Made by a program: the position numbers and the translations under genes. Of a DNA stretch of 39,078 bases, positions 13,924 through 22,878 are shown piece after piece. Each line of letters opens with the position of its first letter. Position 1 is the stretch's first letter. The stretch covers positions 1 to 39,078 of IMG/VR virus record IMGVR_UViG_3300020160_003682. One strand, written 5' to 3'. This DNA is from a virus. The notes beneath the pieces are model-generated. The model saw only the letters and a list, made by a program, of their open reading frames with translations, did not search any database and was not told where the DNA came from.

Positions 13924-15072
13924 ATGCCTACACAGAGCTACAATACGGGTAACTCCATATACGATTCCTATGCATCCGGAAATCCCAACGTGGTCGCGGA
14001 CTACAGGTACATAACTCTGCTTCTCGACAACATACCAGACAACACAGCGAACCTGATCGACGCGAAAGACGTTCGAGACGCCATATGGACTCTCTGGAAC
14101 AGAGTGGAAGACGTAGTAATAGGCCTTTCTTCTTCTGGAATAAGCATCGATGGATCCACTTCTTCCGGCACTTTTTCCGCGGACCTTTCCTATAACAGGA
14201 CTAGGCCTTCTTCCGCCCCTGCAGTAGGAGGAGTTCCTACAGGATCGACCTTTTCTGGAACAATACAGGACGTGCTCGATAGGATATTCTATCCTTATAC
14301 GGCGCCTTCCTGCTCTCTTTCTGGCGGAGGCTCTAGGCTCTTCAACGGAAATACGTCGGTGAGCCTCAACTTCACCGTCAACAAGGCCGAGAAGCCGATA
14401 GCCTATATGGGGATAACCAAGCTTGACGGAACCACCAATCTTTCAGTTCCGGCATCTATCAGCCAGAACAACACCAATCCTGCCAGCTTCGCCAGCGGCG
14501 CTTCTACGGTTCCGCCTACGCTGGTGACATACGCAACGCATAGCACGCCTCCTGGTGGCCTTTCTGTCACCAACACCTATACGCTGACCGTCAGCGACGG
14601 AACTTCGAACATAACTTCAAGCACTTCTGTTACATGGATGAATTACTTCTACTACGGAACTCTCGATCTTTCGTCTCTTCCTTCCAATTCGAACCCAGAC
14701 CTTTCTGTGAGGCCGGATGGATCCAACGCTGCCGCGGTCGCTTCTTCTATAGTTCAGATAGGATCATTCGTGACGGACGCGGTCATAAAGGCCAATGCCG
14801 GAACCAATAACCGACCTCAGGCACAGAAGCAGCTTTCTACTTCTAGATCTCTTTCGCTGAGCAATTTCGCGGCAGGAGACAAATATCTGTTCTTCGCCTG
14901 GCCTACTGGATTTGGAAATCCAACATTCACGGTGAACAACTTGCAGAACACCGCCTTCACCAAAGTCAGGAGCAACAGCGCGTTCGCGAACGAAAACGGA
15001 TGGAGCGGAACCAACTATGACGTCTGGATAAGCAATACTCCATACGGAACCGCTACCGTGGTAGTGAGCTAA
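13924..15072 (+). CDS. Virion adhesin/decoration-type protein with beta-sandwich repeats
   Basis: 382 residues, rich in Ser, Thr, Gly and Asn. The N-terminus (residues ~35-65: LIDAKDVRDAIWTLWNRVED) is a helical connector like those in phage tail-fibre or neck-attached proteins. The rest is beta-rich with Ig-like strand patterns (TVNKAEKPIAYMGITKLDG, TNTYTLTVSDGTSNITSSTS). It has no Cys and no signal peptide. It shares the start MPTQ and transcription direction with the next gene, 25 nt downstream, so both probably sit on the tail or head surface. Receptor binding is inference. Confidence 0.65.
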   Translation: MPTQSYNTGNSIYDSYASGNPNVVADYRYITLLLDNIPDNTANLIDAKDVRDAIWTLWNRVEDVVIGLSSSGISIDGSTSSGTFSADLSYNRTRPSSAPAVGGVPTGSTFSGTIQDVLDRIFYPYTAPSCSLSGGGSRLFNGNTSVSLNFTVNKAEKPIAYMGITKLDGTTNLSVPASISQNNTNPASFASGASTVPPTLVTYATHSTPPGGLSVTNTYTLTVSDGTSNITSSTSVTWMNYFYYGTLDLSSLPSNSNPDLSVRPDGSNAAAVASSIVQIGSFVTDAVIKANAGTNNRPQAQKQLSTSRSLSLSNFAAGDKYLFFAWPTGFGNPTFTVNNLQNTAFTKVRSNSAFANENGWSGTNYDVWISNTPYGTATVVVS

Positions 15073-15096
15073 AATGAAAAAAGACAAAGAAAGAAT

Positions 15097-16437
15097 ATGC
15101 CAACACAGAATATAGGTACGCTTGTAGGCGCCGCGATAAGGCCGCTCAACGACACGATGCCGATCGCATCTGCCTTCGCCTTCGAGATAAACGGAGGGCA
15201 TCACCAAGTCGCGACATTGGCCGACAGGAACGCCATCATGGTTCAGAGAAGGCAATGGGGAATGCTATGCACGGTATACAACGATCCTTTGGTGGACAAC
15301 AACGCTACATATCAGCTCAAATATGGACATTTCAGCAATGTGTCTTCCGACAATCAGAACTGGGTTGTCTTTTCCGGATCCGGAGGCGCCGGCGGATCTT
15401 CCAAAGGCTGGATAGATCCTGTCATTTCCATAAGGACTTCGGCTCCTACTACACCTGCGGACAAAGACAGATATCTGGTTGGAAAGAGCGCCACCGAATC
15501 GCTCTCTGGTGATTTCTCACTTCAGATAAACTCTGGATATTCCGGAACTCTGGTAGGAGGATATGTGGCGGAATACAGCTCTTCCATATCTTCTTGGATA
15601 ACGACGCTTCCTTTCGATGGAATGACCATTCGCGTCAATGACGAGGACAATTCCTTCTATAGATACGAAGGATCCTACTCTACTGGAAAGTGGATAAAGG
15701 AGAGGCTGAATCAGGTCAGGTATCTTTCCGCGTCAGGTTCCGATAGGATAAACTATTCCGTGCCCGCAGACGACTATCTCTCGTATTCTTCGGAAGTCGT
15801 GCATATGGTGCAGTTCGCCACTTCCAATTCCGGAACTTCTGCGACTTTGAACATAAACGGGCTTGGATCTAAAAGCATAAGAGTGCAGACCAGCTCGGGA
15901 CTGGTCGATCTGGCGCCGCTCGATATAAACTCGACGAACGTCTATTCTTTGATATACGACGGGACTCAGTTCAGGATATCTTTGCCGCAGTCTGGATCTC
16001 AGGGAGGATTCGACCTGAAATATAGAATATTGTCTAATGAGAGGATATATGTTCCTCCTTATTCTGAATACCTTCTACATGGAGATCTGGAAGTCAATGG
16101 AACGATGGATATAAGCAATACTGGAAAGGTGGTGCTTATAAACGGCGGGCTGAATGTCAATGGCGGAACGGTGTCTAATTCTGGAAATGTCTCTTTCGTC
16201 AAGTTTCCTATGATGTCGGAAGGCAGCGCTGGATATGTTCCTAAATGGGAATCGTCTTCTGTCATATCGGCTACTTCTTCAATTCGCGATGTTGGAGATA
16301 AAGTATCTATCGATCGCGTTTTGAGGCTTGTTCCTAGCACGCAGCCTTCTTCTGCGCAGGCAGGCGATATGTATTTCGATTCGTCCACTAACAAGTTCAG
16401 AGGATTCGACGGAACTTCCTGGAACGATTTCTGGTAG
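15097..16437 (+). CDS. Tail fibre / receptor-binding-like protein
   Basis: 446 residues. Domains seen in order: an N-terminal attachment region (LADRNAIMVQRRQWGMLCTV); a 'D-K-D-R-Y-L-V' and 'DEDNSFYRYEGS' segment typical of modular phage fibres; residues ~225-300, a TLNINGLGSKSIRVQ...VYSLIYDGTQFRI fibre repeat; a beta-helix-like stretch (HGDLEVNGTMDISNTGKVVL); and a C-terminal cap AGDMYFDSSTNKFRGFDGTS common at fibre tips. It probably contacts the cell surface. Whether it trimerises or needs a chaperone cannot be told. Backbone-type codon use; terminator directly downstream. Confidence 0.78.
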   Translation: MPTQNIGTLVGAAIRPLNDTMPIASAFAFEINGGHHQVATLADRNAIMVQRRQWGMLCTVYNDPLVDNNATYQLKYGHFSNVSSDNQNWVVFSGSGGAGGSSKGWIDPVISIRTSAPTTPADKDRYLVGKSATESLSGDFSLQINSGYSGTLVGGYVAEYSSSISSWITTLPFDGMTIRVNDEDNSFYRYEGSYSTGKWIKERLNQVRYLSASGSDRINYSVPADDYLSYSSEVVHMVQFATSNSGTSATLNINGLGSKSIRVQTSSGLVDLAPLDINSTNVYSLIYDGTQFRISLPQSGSQGGFDLKYRILSNERIYVPPYSEYLLHGDLEVNGTMDISNTGKVVLINGGLNVNGGTVSNSGNVSFVKFPMMSEGSAGYVPKWESSSVISATSSIRDVGDKVSIDRVLRLVPSTQPSSAQAGDMYFDSSTNKFRGFDGTSWNDFW

Positions 16438-16466
16438 AAAAAGCACTCGATCGAGTGCTTTTTTAG
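16436..16466. terminator. Bidirectional intrinsic terminator
   Basis: AAAAAGCACTCGA-TCGAGTGCTTTTTT, a near-perfect palindrome between the tail-fibre gene (stop 16437) and the minus-strand gene (stop 16463). Confidence 0.9.
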
Positions 16467-16726
16467 TTTTCCAGTATGATCAGTATGTTTTCGATGGAAA
16501 ATCCGTCTAGAGGCTTTCCTCCTTTCTTTAGATATTCCTGATATATGTTGTTGTAGTCGTCTATGGTGTAGAACTTCGAGTCCAGGTCGCAGTATATCAC
16601 GTTCGTGTCATGAGACGTCACCGTCTTGTTCTGAGTCCTCGTCTCGCCATATGCTGGTCCGATTGGCCCGACCAGCTCGGTTCCGCTCACCTCTTCTTTT
16701 ATGAAGTCTTCGAATTTTTTAATCAT
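16463..16726 (-). CDS. CTS-bearing small protein, 87 residues
   Basis: The N-terminus MIKKFEDFIKEEVSGTELVG is one of the closest matches here to the T4 capsid-targeting peptide, with I-K-E as the (I/L)-x-E cleavage site near residue 11. The remainder is soluble (THD/ETRTQNKTVTSHDTNVIY-type text, then FYTIDDYNNIYQEYLKKGGK). A second in-frame ATG lies immediately upstream at 16729. The start lies within the last codons of the upstream gene, so the two are coupled. It is probably packaged in the head; function unknown. Confidence 0.68.
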   Translation of the reverse strand: MIKKFEDFIKEEVSGTELVGPIGPAYGETRTQNKTVTSHDTNVIYCDLDSKFYTIDDYNNIYQEYLKKGGKPLDGFSIENILIILEN

Positions 16727-17180
16727 CATCGCTTCCTGCTTCTATTTTTTCGTAGTATTCGTCTTGTTCCTGAAGCGAATATTCGTCTTTTTTCCCGTTG
16801 TATATTATGTTGTACAGAAATCTGTCTTCTAATGAATGGCTTTCGCCGCCTTTCATGAAAACTACGCATTCGTCTTCTTCGAATACGTTTTCGACTCTGG
16901 TTATCTTCAGTCCGAATTTACCGTCTTTGTCATGAAGGTCGCATATTACTTTCCTTCCTTGTTCCAGCAAGTCTTCTATTTTAGAGAACGCCGAGTTTTT
17001 CGAAAGATACATGAAGTCTTTCATGCTTTCTTCTCTGGTTTCCTGGTATAGGTTCAGGAAGCTTATTTCCTTTTTGGTAAGATTCTTTCCCGAAGAAATC
17101 TTGTCTAGTATCCTGTTCAGCTCTATCTCTTTGATAGATTCTCCGAGCAGATAGTATTTTATGAGCTTCTTTATCTTCAT
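16719..17180 (-). CDS. Hypothetical protein with N-terminal ILDKI module
   Basis: 153 residues from ATG 17180 (MKIKKLIKYYLLGESIKEIE). This start is chosen because GAGGAG, one of the few Shine-Dalgarno-like sequences in the window, lies about 10 nt upstream; two earlier in-frame ATGs fall in or before the promoter box. Residues ~24-42 are ILDKISSGKNLTKKEISFL, the module that is C-terminal in the genes at 8317 and 12626. The second half is a beta-rich domain (KVICDLHDKDGKFGLKITRV) with an acidic tail. Family unknown. Confidence 0.68.
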   Translation of the reverse strand: MKIKKLIKYYLLGESIKEIELNRILDKISSGKNLTKKEISFLNLYQETREESMKDFMYLSKNSAFSKIEDLLEQGRKVICDLHDKDGKFGLKITRVENVFEEDECVVFMKGGESHSLEDRFLYNIIYNGKKDEYSLQEQDEYYEKIEAGSDDD

Positions 17181-17198
17181 GTCTTTACTCTCCTCTAT

Positions 17199-17213
17199 CA
17201 TATATATTAAAAC
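17199..17213 (-). promoter_or_regulatory. TTTTAATATATATGA promoter box
   Basis: On the minus strand, 20 nt before ATG 17180, followed by GAGGAG. Confidence 0.55.
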
Positions 17214-17230
17214 AGGCAACAGAGATTTTT

Positions 17231-17240
17231 TTTATATATA
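17231..17240 (+). promoter_or_regulatory. TTTATATATA promoter box
   Basis: 27 nt before ATG 17268 of the tape measure candidate. It is divergent from the box at 17199-17213. Confidence 0.5.
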
Positions 17241-17267
17241 GAAATATAGCAAAATTTATATGTATTG

Positions 17268-20200
17268 ATGGATCAAAAGTTACTCGACGCTCTCTCGAAC
17301 ATGTCTTCTGCATTGGAGCAGATAGCGGCCGCCCTTAAAAAGGGAAAGGACGATGGCAGCGACTCTGCCACTACCGCCGCGTTGAAGGGCGGTGACTTCG
17401 TCAAGCAAATAAAGGAAATAAACATAGGTGTCAAGCAACTCCAGATAGATACCAAAAAGATACTCAAAAATCAAGAGACTCTTCTGCGCCTTTCTAAAAA
17501 AGGAAAGAAGAGCGAGTTTGAGAATATAGGAGGAGATAAAAAGAAAGAAAGCGATCTAAAAAAAGGAATAGGCACCATACTGCTAATAGCCATAGCGGTT
17601 CTTGCCATAGGAATCGCGTTCAAGCTTGTAGGAGGAATCAATTTTCTATCGGTTATAGGCCTATCGCTTGCGCTTCTCATATTGTCGTATGCATTTGAGA
17701 AGATTGCGAAGCTCAATATATCGATCAAGCAGGCTGCCGTGACTTCGTCATCTCTCGTGTTGATGGCGGCCGCCGTGACTTTTTCTTCTTGGATATTGAA
17801 GAAGATAACTCCTATCGGATTCACTCAGGCGCTTACTATGATACTCATAGGAGTAGGTTTCAGCATGCTCAGTCCTGCGATATCTAGCATAATAGAGGCG
17901 TTTGGTGGCATGAGCTGGGGTGGAGTCATCAAGGCATCGTTTGGCTTGGTGATCGTGCTTCCTGCCATCGCAAAAGGAATAGAGCTTTCTTCTCATATAT
18001 TGAAGAAAGTAACTCCTATCGGATTGATGCAGGCAGTCAGCGCCATATTGATCGCTGGAATATTCACGGTGATTTCGTTTGGAATAAAGAACCTTCTGGA
18101 GGCTTTTGGCGGTGCCAGCATATTCAAGATTGGAAAGGCCGTATTGTTCCTTCCAATCATACTTCCATTGATTTCCTCGGCCATAGTTAAGTCTTCTGCT
18201 ATCTTGAACAAGACTCAGCCCATCGGTCTGATGCAGGCTCTTAGCGCCATAATGATCGCCGCCGTATTTTCAGTCGTCTCGTTTGGTTTGAAAAATATAA
18301 TCGAAGCGACCGAGAAGGTCAAAAGTCCTGCAAAATTGTTCATCCTTCCGCTTCTTCTTCCAGCAGTGGCGAAGGCCATAGAGCTTTCTTCTAAATACCT
18401 GAAAAAGGTGCAGATGATGTCTTTCGGACAATTCATCGTCGCGCTTGGAATATCCATATTGTTCATAGTGTTCGCATTTACTCTCAAAATTCTGAATCCT
18501 ATTTTGGACAAGATAAAGCTCGAACATGTATTGACTCTTCCTCTGCTAATGACTACTCTTTCCATAGCGATTATGCTTTCTTCTCACATATTGAAGAAGA
18601 CTGCGGAGATAGAATATTCCAAGCTGCTGAATTTGCTGGTATTTTCGATAGTGTTCGCCATATCGGCCATAGTCATCGCCGCTGTTGCTTGGGTAATAGG
18701 CAAATATTTTGGAGTAACAAACGTGCTCAAAGGCGCTGTCGCCATAGTGGCCCTTGCCGCGACCGTGATGGTGTCTTCTTTGATAATATCTAAAGGTAAC
18801 TATTCTAAGTATCCTTCTCTTGATTGGGCAACCGGAGTCGGACTCAGCCTCGCGGTATTCGGAGTTTCGGCATGGCTTTTAGGTCTTTCCGTATTCGGTC
18901 CGCAGGCGCTCGTCTTTGCTGCGGGTCTTGGCGCGGTTACTGTTGTCGCCGCGGCAATAGCAGCATCTTCTCACATATTGGCAAAAGGATCGTACGATAA
19001 GAAATATCCTACTAAGAAATGGTCGGAAGGTGTGGCCATGGCGCTTGCTGCTTTTACTCCTATATATACAATGCTTTTAGACAACGCGCCGGGCCTATTC
19101 GGCTCAGGTAGCGGAGTCAGTCCTAGCGATTTCGCGAAGGCGATAGTCACCGTTACTCGAGGAATAGTAACCGCTGCCAAAGAATTCGCGGATCCTAAGA
19201 ACAAAGGCATCTGGAAGAAGGCGCCGACTAAAGAGTGGGCAATAGGCGTCGCGTTGGCTCTTCAGGCATTCTCTCCTATATATGGCATGTTGATGAAGAA
19301 CGCCATATTCAAGATGTTGGGAAGCGGCGGGGTCGGCCCTAACGATTTCGCGAAGGCGATAGTCACCGTTACTCGAGGAATAGTAACCGCTGCTCAGGAA
19401 TTCGCGTCTGACAAGAACAAAGGCGTCTGGAAGAAGGCGCCGACCAAAGAATGGGCTGCAGGAGTTTCCATCGCGCTCGAGGCATTCTCTCCTATATATG
19501 GCATGTTGATGAAGAACGCCATATTCAAGATGTTGGGTAGTGGCGGGGTCGGCCCTAACGATTTCGCGAAGGCGATAGTCACCGTTACTCGAGGAATAAT
19601 AACCGCTGCTCAGGAATTCGCGTCTGACAAGAACAAGGGTGTTTGGAAGAAGGCGCCGACCAAAGAATGGGCTGCAGGAGTTTCCATCGCACTCGAGGCA
19701 TTCTCTCCTATATACGGAATGCTGATGAAGAACGCCATATTCAAAAGGTTTGGAAGCGGAGGAGTCGGTCCTAACGAGTTTTCGAAGGCGATAGTCACCG
19801 TTACTCGAGGAATAGTGAGCGCTGCTCAGGAGTTCGGTTCTGACAAGAACAAAGGCGTCTGGGCGAAGGCGCCGACCAAAGAATGGGCGGAAGGAGTCAA
19901 GCTGGCGCTCGAAGGATTCTCTCCTATATATAGCATGCTCCTGGCTCAGGGAATACTCAAAAAGTTTAAAATTGGAGGAGTCGGTCCTCAAGAATTCTCT
20001 GATGCGATAGTCACTGTAAGTAAAGGAATAGTCGCCGCTGGTCGAGAGTTCAATTCTCCTGACAATGCCCAAGCATGGAAAGGCGGTCCTACCAAAGCCT
20101 GGGCCGAAGGAGTCGGAATAGCAATGGAGGCTTTCTCTCCGGTATACAGCATGCTTCTCAAGCAGGGGATATTCAAGATGCTTGGAGTTAGCGGAGTCGG

Positions 20201-21614
20201 TCCTAAGGAATTCTCAGATGCTATAGTCACGGTTTCCAAAGGAATAATAACCGCTGCTGGAGTTTTTGCGGCGAACACCGCGCCTTTCAAAGAAGGCAGC
20301 TATCCTACAAAGGCTTGGGGAGAAGGAGTAGGTGCGGCGCTAAAGGCATTCGCTCCGGTATTCAAAACGCTAAGCGATGACACTGGCTGGTTCACTAGCG
20401 GTGATGAGGTGATAAACAACATGGTACATGGAATATTGTCTATTACCACTGCCATAATCAAAGTCGGATATAAGCTTGCCAAATCTGGTCTTGACTGGAA
20501 CATATGGCCAAAGGCAGAATGGGGTAAGGGTGTTTCTTCCTCGATCATGAAATTCAAATCGCTCGGCGACAAAATAGGAACGGATATCCCAATCACTACC
20601 GGAGTGCTTTCCATCGTTGGCGTTATGGTTCCTGTTGCGAAAACAATATCTGAAAATTCTGCATATTTTGAAAAGGCGGTTATAAGCCCTACTTTCGCGG
20701 ATAAGCTAAGTCACAATATAGTCAAGTTCTCTAAGATAATGAACTATGTGAACAACAAGCTTGGTGGATCGCCTTCTGTATTTCCAATTCTCGCGGTCGC
20801 CAGCACGATAGTCAGAGTTGCTAAGAGATTTTCTTCTTACCATAGAGGCTGGTTTTATGCGGTAAGAGATGTGAAAGAAGTAGACGAATGGGCGTACCAG
20901 CTTAAATGGGCGACTAGGAAGTTCGTCAATCTGTTGAATTGGACAAACAAGCATGCCAGCGGTGTGTCTAATTTCTTCATGATCGAAAAGGTCGCCACTC
21001 ACATTACCAAAGTCGCGGAGATAATCGCCAAAGGCCATCGCGCCTTCAATACCAAAGTAAATCCTGGATTTATGCAGTCTCTCTACAAAAACTTCATCTA
21101 TTATATAGAGATGGTGAAGAGGCTCAAAAAGGAACAGGGTGGAATTGGCTCTGCGATTAGTAGGGCTATTACAGGAGATCCTGTCATCAATATGGCCAAA
21201 GGCATGCTTACTCTCGCGCATGCATATGATAGGCTCGCGAGCTCTCTTACTAAGATGGGCAAAGCGATGGCGCTTTTCAATGACAAAAAGATATCTCAGT
21301 TGGAGAGGATAACCAAGATACGGCCTCATTATGGAAATCCTGCGGGATTGGCCGCGCTTGGTGGCGCGATTTCGAATTCGATTTCCAATGCTCTAAGCGT
21401 TTCTTCTTCTATGCCTGCCGTGCAGACTTCTGCCAAGACCAATCAAGAGAAGAAAGGCGACATCTTTCCTAAAGGAAGGTATGGAAACATAGCCAAGCAG
21501 CAAGACATGATAATCGACCTTCTCCAATTGCTCAATGATAAGCTGAATATTGGATCAAACATAGATTCTGCTACGATCAAATATCTAAACGAGAAGAAAT
21601 CTGCCAAGATGTAG
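17268..21614 (+). CDS. Tape measure protein candidate, 1448 residues
   Basis: The reading starts at ATG 17268; an adjacent TTG at 17265 is also in frame but not needed. The N-terminal ~90 residues are soluble and coiled-coil-like. Residues ~100-580 contain many hydrophobic helices in ~70-residue units marked by SSHILKKVTPIG-type boundaries. Residues ~580-1010 are tandem 72-residue units starting KKAPTKEWA.GV..AL.AFSP. The rest is amphipathic helix. Great length, hydrophobic helices and regular W/F spacing are what tape measures show; they fill the tail tube and set its length. At ~0.15 nm per residue the tail would be about 215 nm. It is not adjacent to tube or sheath, so a different long virion protein is possible. 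Confidence 0.75.
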   Translation: MDQKLLDALSNMSSALEQIAAALKKGKDDGSDSATTAALKGGDFVKQIKEINIGVKQLQIDTKKILKNQETLLRLSKKGKKSEFENIGGDKKKESDLKKGIGTILLIAIAVLAIGIAFKLVGGINFLSVIGLSLALLILSYAFEKIAKLNISIKQAAVTSSSLVLMAAAVTFSSWILKKITPIGFTQALTMILIGVGFSMLSPAISSIIEAFGGMSWGGVIKASFGLVIVLPAIAKGIELSSHILKKVTPIGLMQAVSAILIAGIFTVISFGIKNLLEAFGGASIFKIGKAVLFLPIILPLISSAIVKSSAILNKTQPIGLMQALSAIMIAAVFSVVSFGLKNIIEATEKVKSPAKLFILPLLLPAVAKAIELSSKYLKKVQMMSFGQFIVALGISILFIVFAFTLKILNPILDKIKLEHVLTLPLLMTTLSIAIMLSSHILKKTAEIEYSKLLNLLVFSIVFAISAIVIAAVAWVIGKYFGVTNVLKGAVAIVALAATVMVSSLIISKGNYSKYPSLDWATGVGLSLAVFGVSAWLLGLSVFGPQALVFAAGLGAVTVVAAAIAASSHILAKGSYDKKYPTKKWSEGVAMALAAFTPIYTMLLDNAPGLFGSGSGVSPSDFAKAIVTVTRGIVTAAKEFADPKNKGIWKKAPTKEWAIGVALALQAFSPIYGMLMKNAIFKMLGSGGVGPNDFAKAIVTVTRGIVTAAQEFASDKNKGVWKKAPTKEWAAGVSIALEAFSPIYGMLMKNAIFKMLGSGGVGPNDFAKAIVTVTRGIITAAQEFASDKNKGVWKKAPTKEWAAGVSIALEAFSPIYGMLMKNAIFKRFGSGGVGPNEFSKAIVTVTRGIVSAAQEFGSDKNKGVWAKAPTKEWAEGVKLALEGFSPIYSMLLAQGILKKFKIGGVGPQEFSDAIVTVSKGIVAAGREFNSPDNAQAWKGGPTKAWAEGVGIAMEAFSPVYSMLLKQGIFKMLGVSGVGPKEFSDAIVTVSKGIITAAGVFAANTAPFKEGSYPTKAWGEGVGAALKAFAPVFKTLSDDTGWFTSGDEVINNMVHGILSITTAIIKVGYKLAKSGLDWNIWPKAEWGKGVSSSIMKFKSLGDKIGTDIPITTGVLSIVGVMVPVAKTISENSAYFEKAVISPTFADKLSHNIVKFSKIMNYVNNKLGGSPSVFPILAVASTIVRVAKRFSSYHRGWFYAVRDVKEVDEWAYQLKWATRKFVNLLNWTNKHASGVSNFFMIEKVATHITKVAEIIAKGHRAFNTKVNPGFMQSLYKNFIYYIEMVKRLKKEQGGIGSAISRAITGDPVINMAKGMLTLAHAYDRLASSLTKMGKAMALFNDKKISQLERITKIRPHYGNPAGLAALGGAISNSISNALSVSSSMPAVQTSAKTNQEKKGDIFPKGRYGNIAKQQDMIIDLLQLLNDKLNIGSNIDSATIKYLNEKKSAKM
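18999..20294 (+). repeat. Six tandem 216-bp (72-codon) repeats inside the tape measure gene
   Basis: Units begin at 18999, 19215, 19431, 19647, 19863 and 20079. The second, third and fourth are nearly identical in DNA, differing at a few positions, which indicates recent duplication; outer units are diverged. The conserved frame includes P-T-K-x-W, A-F-S-P-I-Y and A-I-V-T-V-T-R-G-I. Confidence 0.93.
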
Positions 21615-21648
21615 ATAAACAAATTGATTTTCTGCCATATAAAAAAAT

Positions 21649-22083
21649 ATGGCAGATATATCTATAATAAAGAAAATTTCTCTGTTCAGAGAATATAAGA
21701 AATCTATAAAGCGCAATCTGCGTTCGATTGAATCGGTAGGGCTCAGAATAGACAAGGCTGAGAGAATGTATACTGTGATCAATATCCCTGAAGAATTGAT
21801 AGGAGAAGCATATGCGTTGAAGAAGTCTGACATTGACAGGATTTCTGAGAATTATATAAGAGAGTATATATCGGAGATATCGAAATTGTTTTTCGATATA
21901 AATCTCAATGATTTGGCATCTGTATATGAGGTTAAGAAAGTAGACAAGTATTCCTATCTTATCATATTTGGATTTTCTCTCTTCAAAAGCAACGAATATT
22001 ATGATCGCCTCTATCTTAGAATTCTGCCGATATTATCGGCGCTTGCTTTGATAGGAGGGGTATTGCTATTTCTGGCAATGTAA
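21649..22083 (+). CDS. Hypothetical protein with C-terminal membrane helix, 144 residues
   Basis: The protein is basic and helical at the N-terminus (MADISIIKKISLFREYKKSI), with a soluble centre (YTVINIPEELIGEAYALKKS) and one hydrophobic C-terminal helix (LRILPILSALALIGGVLLFL). This is a tail-anchored layout without signal peptide. It lies 34 nt after the tape measure candidate, so it is probably a late tail-module gene. It may relate to the tape measure's membrane insertion; that is speculation. Family unknown. Confidence 0.68.
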   Translation: MADISIIKKISLFREYKKSIKRNLRSIESVGLRIDKAERMYTVINIPEELIGEAYALKKSDIDRISENYIREYISEISKLFFDINLNDLASVYEVKKVDKYSYLIIFGFSLFKSNEYYDRLYLRILPILSALALIGGVLLFLAM

Positions 22084-22100
22084 ACTTTTGAAAAAAACGA

Positions 22101-22115
22101 TTTATAAATATAAAC
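22101..22115 (+). promoter_or_regulatory. TTTATAAATATAAAC: T4-like late promoter
   Basis: Contains TATAAATA, the exact T4 late promoter -10 element, 26 nt before ATG 22137. Confidence 0.55.
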
Positions 22116-22136
22116 AAAAACAAAAAAACAAAAAAT

Positions 22137-22583
22137 ATGGCAAAAGAAGCAAAAGATGTTTTCTACAAGCTTGACGAAACCACAGAAGAGTCTTTCATGG
22201 AAATATTCAATAAGAAGTCGTTTCCGGTAAACGTGAAGTTCCTTTTTCAAGGAAATTCCAAACAGAAACAGCTGATAAAGATCAAGAAGATTTCTGACGA
22301 ATATGCATTCGAGCTCGGAAAAGAGCTATTGGTGTCTATCAATGAGGATCTTCTCAATGTTTTTGACGATGAATCAGTGAGCATACTATTCGAACAGGAA
22401 ATCGAGGCTATCAACATAAATATGGAAAGCGGAAAGATAAAGCTGGTAGGACCTGATTTGAAGACGCACTCTTCTATCGTGAACAAATATGGCGTGGATA
22501 AAGTTGCTAGGGCGAACAAAGTAGAAGAACTATACAGCGAGCAGAAGGCGGATGCTGATAGAGATGAAGAATTTATAATTTAA
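22137..22583 (+). CDS. Hypothetical protein in tail module, 148 residues
   Basis: An alpha/beta protein beginning MAKEAKDVFYKLDETTEESF, with FGNSKQK-like basic turn (LFQGNSKQKQLIKIKKIS) and an acidic centre (DDESVSILFEQEIEAININM). The C-terminus is acidic. The general course (strand, 'isDEyaFELGKELLVSINED', helix, 'KYGVDKVARANKVEELY') recalls a phage metallopeptidase-like fold, but the zinc-binding HExxH is absent, so no enzyme is claimed. It is followed closely by two more plus-strand genes. Confidence 0.68.
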   Translation: MAKEAKDVFYKLDETTEESFMEIFNKKSFPVNVKFLFQGNSKQKQLIKIKKISDEYAFELGKELLVSINEDLLNVFDDESVSILFEQEIEAININMESGKIKLVGPDLKTHSSIVNKYGVDKVARANKVEELYSEQKADADRDEEFII

Positions 22584-22587
22584 TGAT

Positions 22588-22854
22588 ATGAGTACAGCTA
22601 TAACAAACAAATACGCTCACGCGCTAAAGCTGCGTTATGAGTCACAGATTGCCGAGGCGAAGGCGAACATTTCGCTATATCTTTCTGGAAATAACCTAGC
22701 TGCCATTGGCGAGCATTCAGACCTTATGGAGGAGCAAGATAGATGGATCGCTAAATTGGCGGAGGCAAAGGACAAGTTAGAGACTTTGAAATCCATATTA
22801 GTAGAAGAATCTATAAATTATGAAAGTCATAAGCAAAAATCAATCAACAGCTAG
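22588..22854 (+). CDS. Small coiled-coil protein, 88 residues
   Basis: Two long helices (NKYAHALKLRYESQIAEAKA and EEQDRWIAKLAEAKDKLETL) make a helical hairpin. The gene starts 4 nt after the previous stop, so it belongs to the same operon. A small tail or head assembly factor is plausible but unsupported by a recognised family. Confidence 0.68.
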   Translation: MSTAITNKYAHALKLRYESQIAEAKANISLYLSGNNLAAIGEHSDLMEEQDRWIAKLAEAKDKLETLKSILVEESINYESHKQKSINS

Positions 22855-22878
22855 TCTGTAAAAAATAAAAAAACATAT

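Noticed and set aside
19104-20072. 322-codon open frame on the minus strand opposite the tape measure repeats
   Set aside because: The repeat unit is 216 bp, a multiple of three, so an antisense frame open in one copy stays open in all. It has no promoter and Arg/Ser/Tyr-rich unnatural text.
22137-22583. Phage metallopeptidase
   Set aside because: The overall course is reminiscent, but the expected HExxH is replaced by FEQEIEAI, so no enzymatic call is justified.
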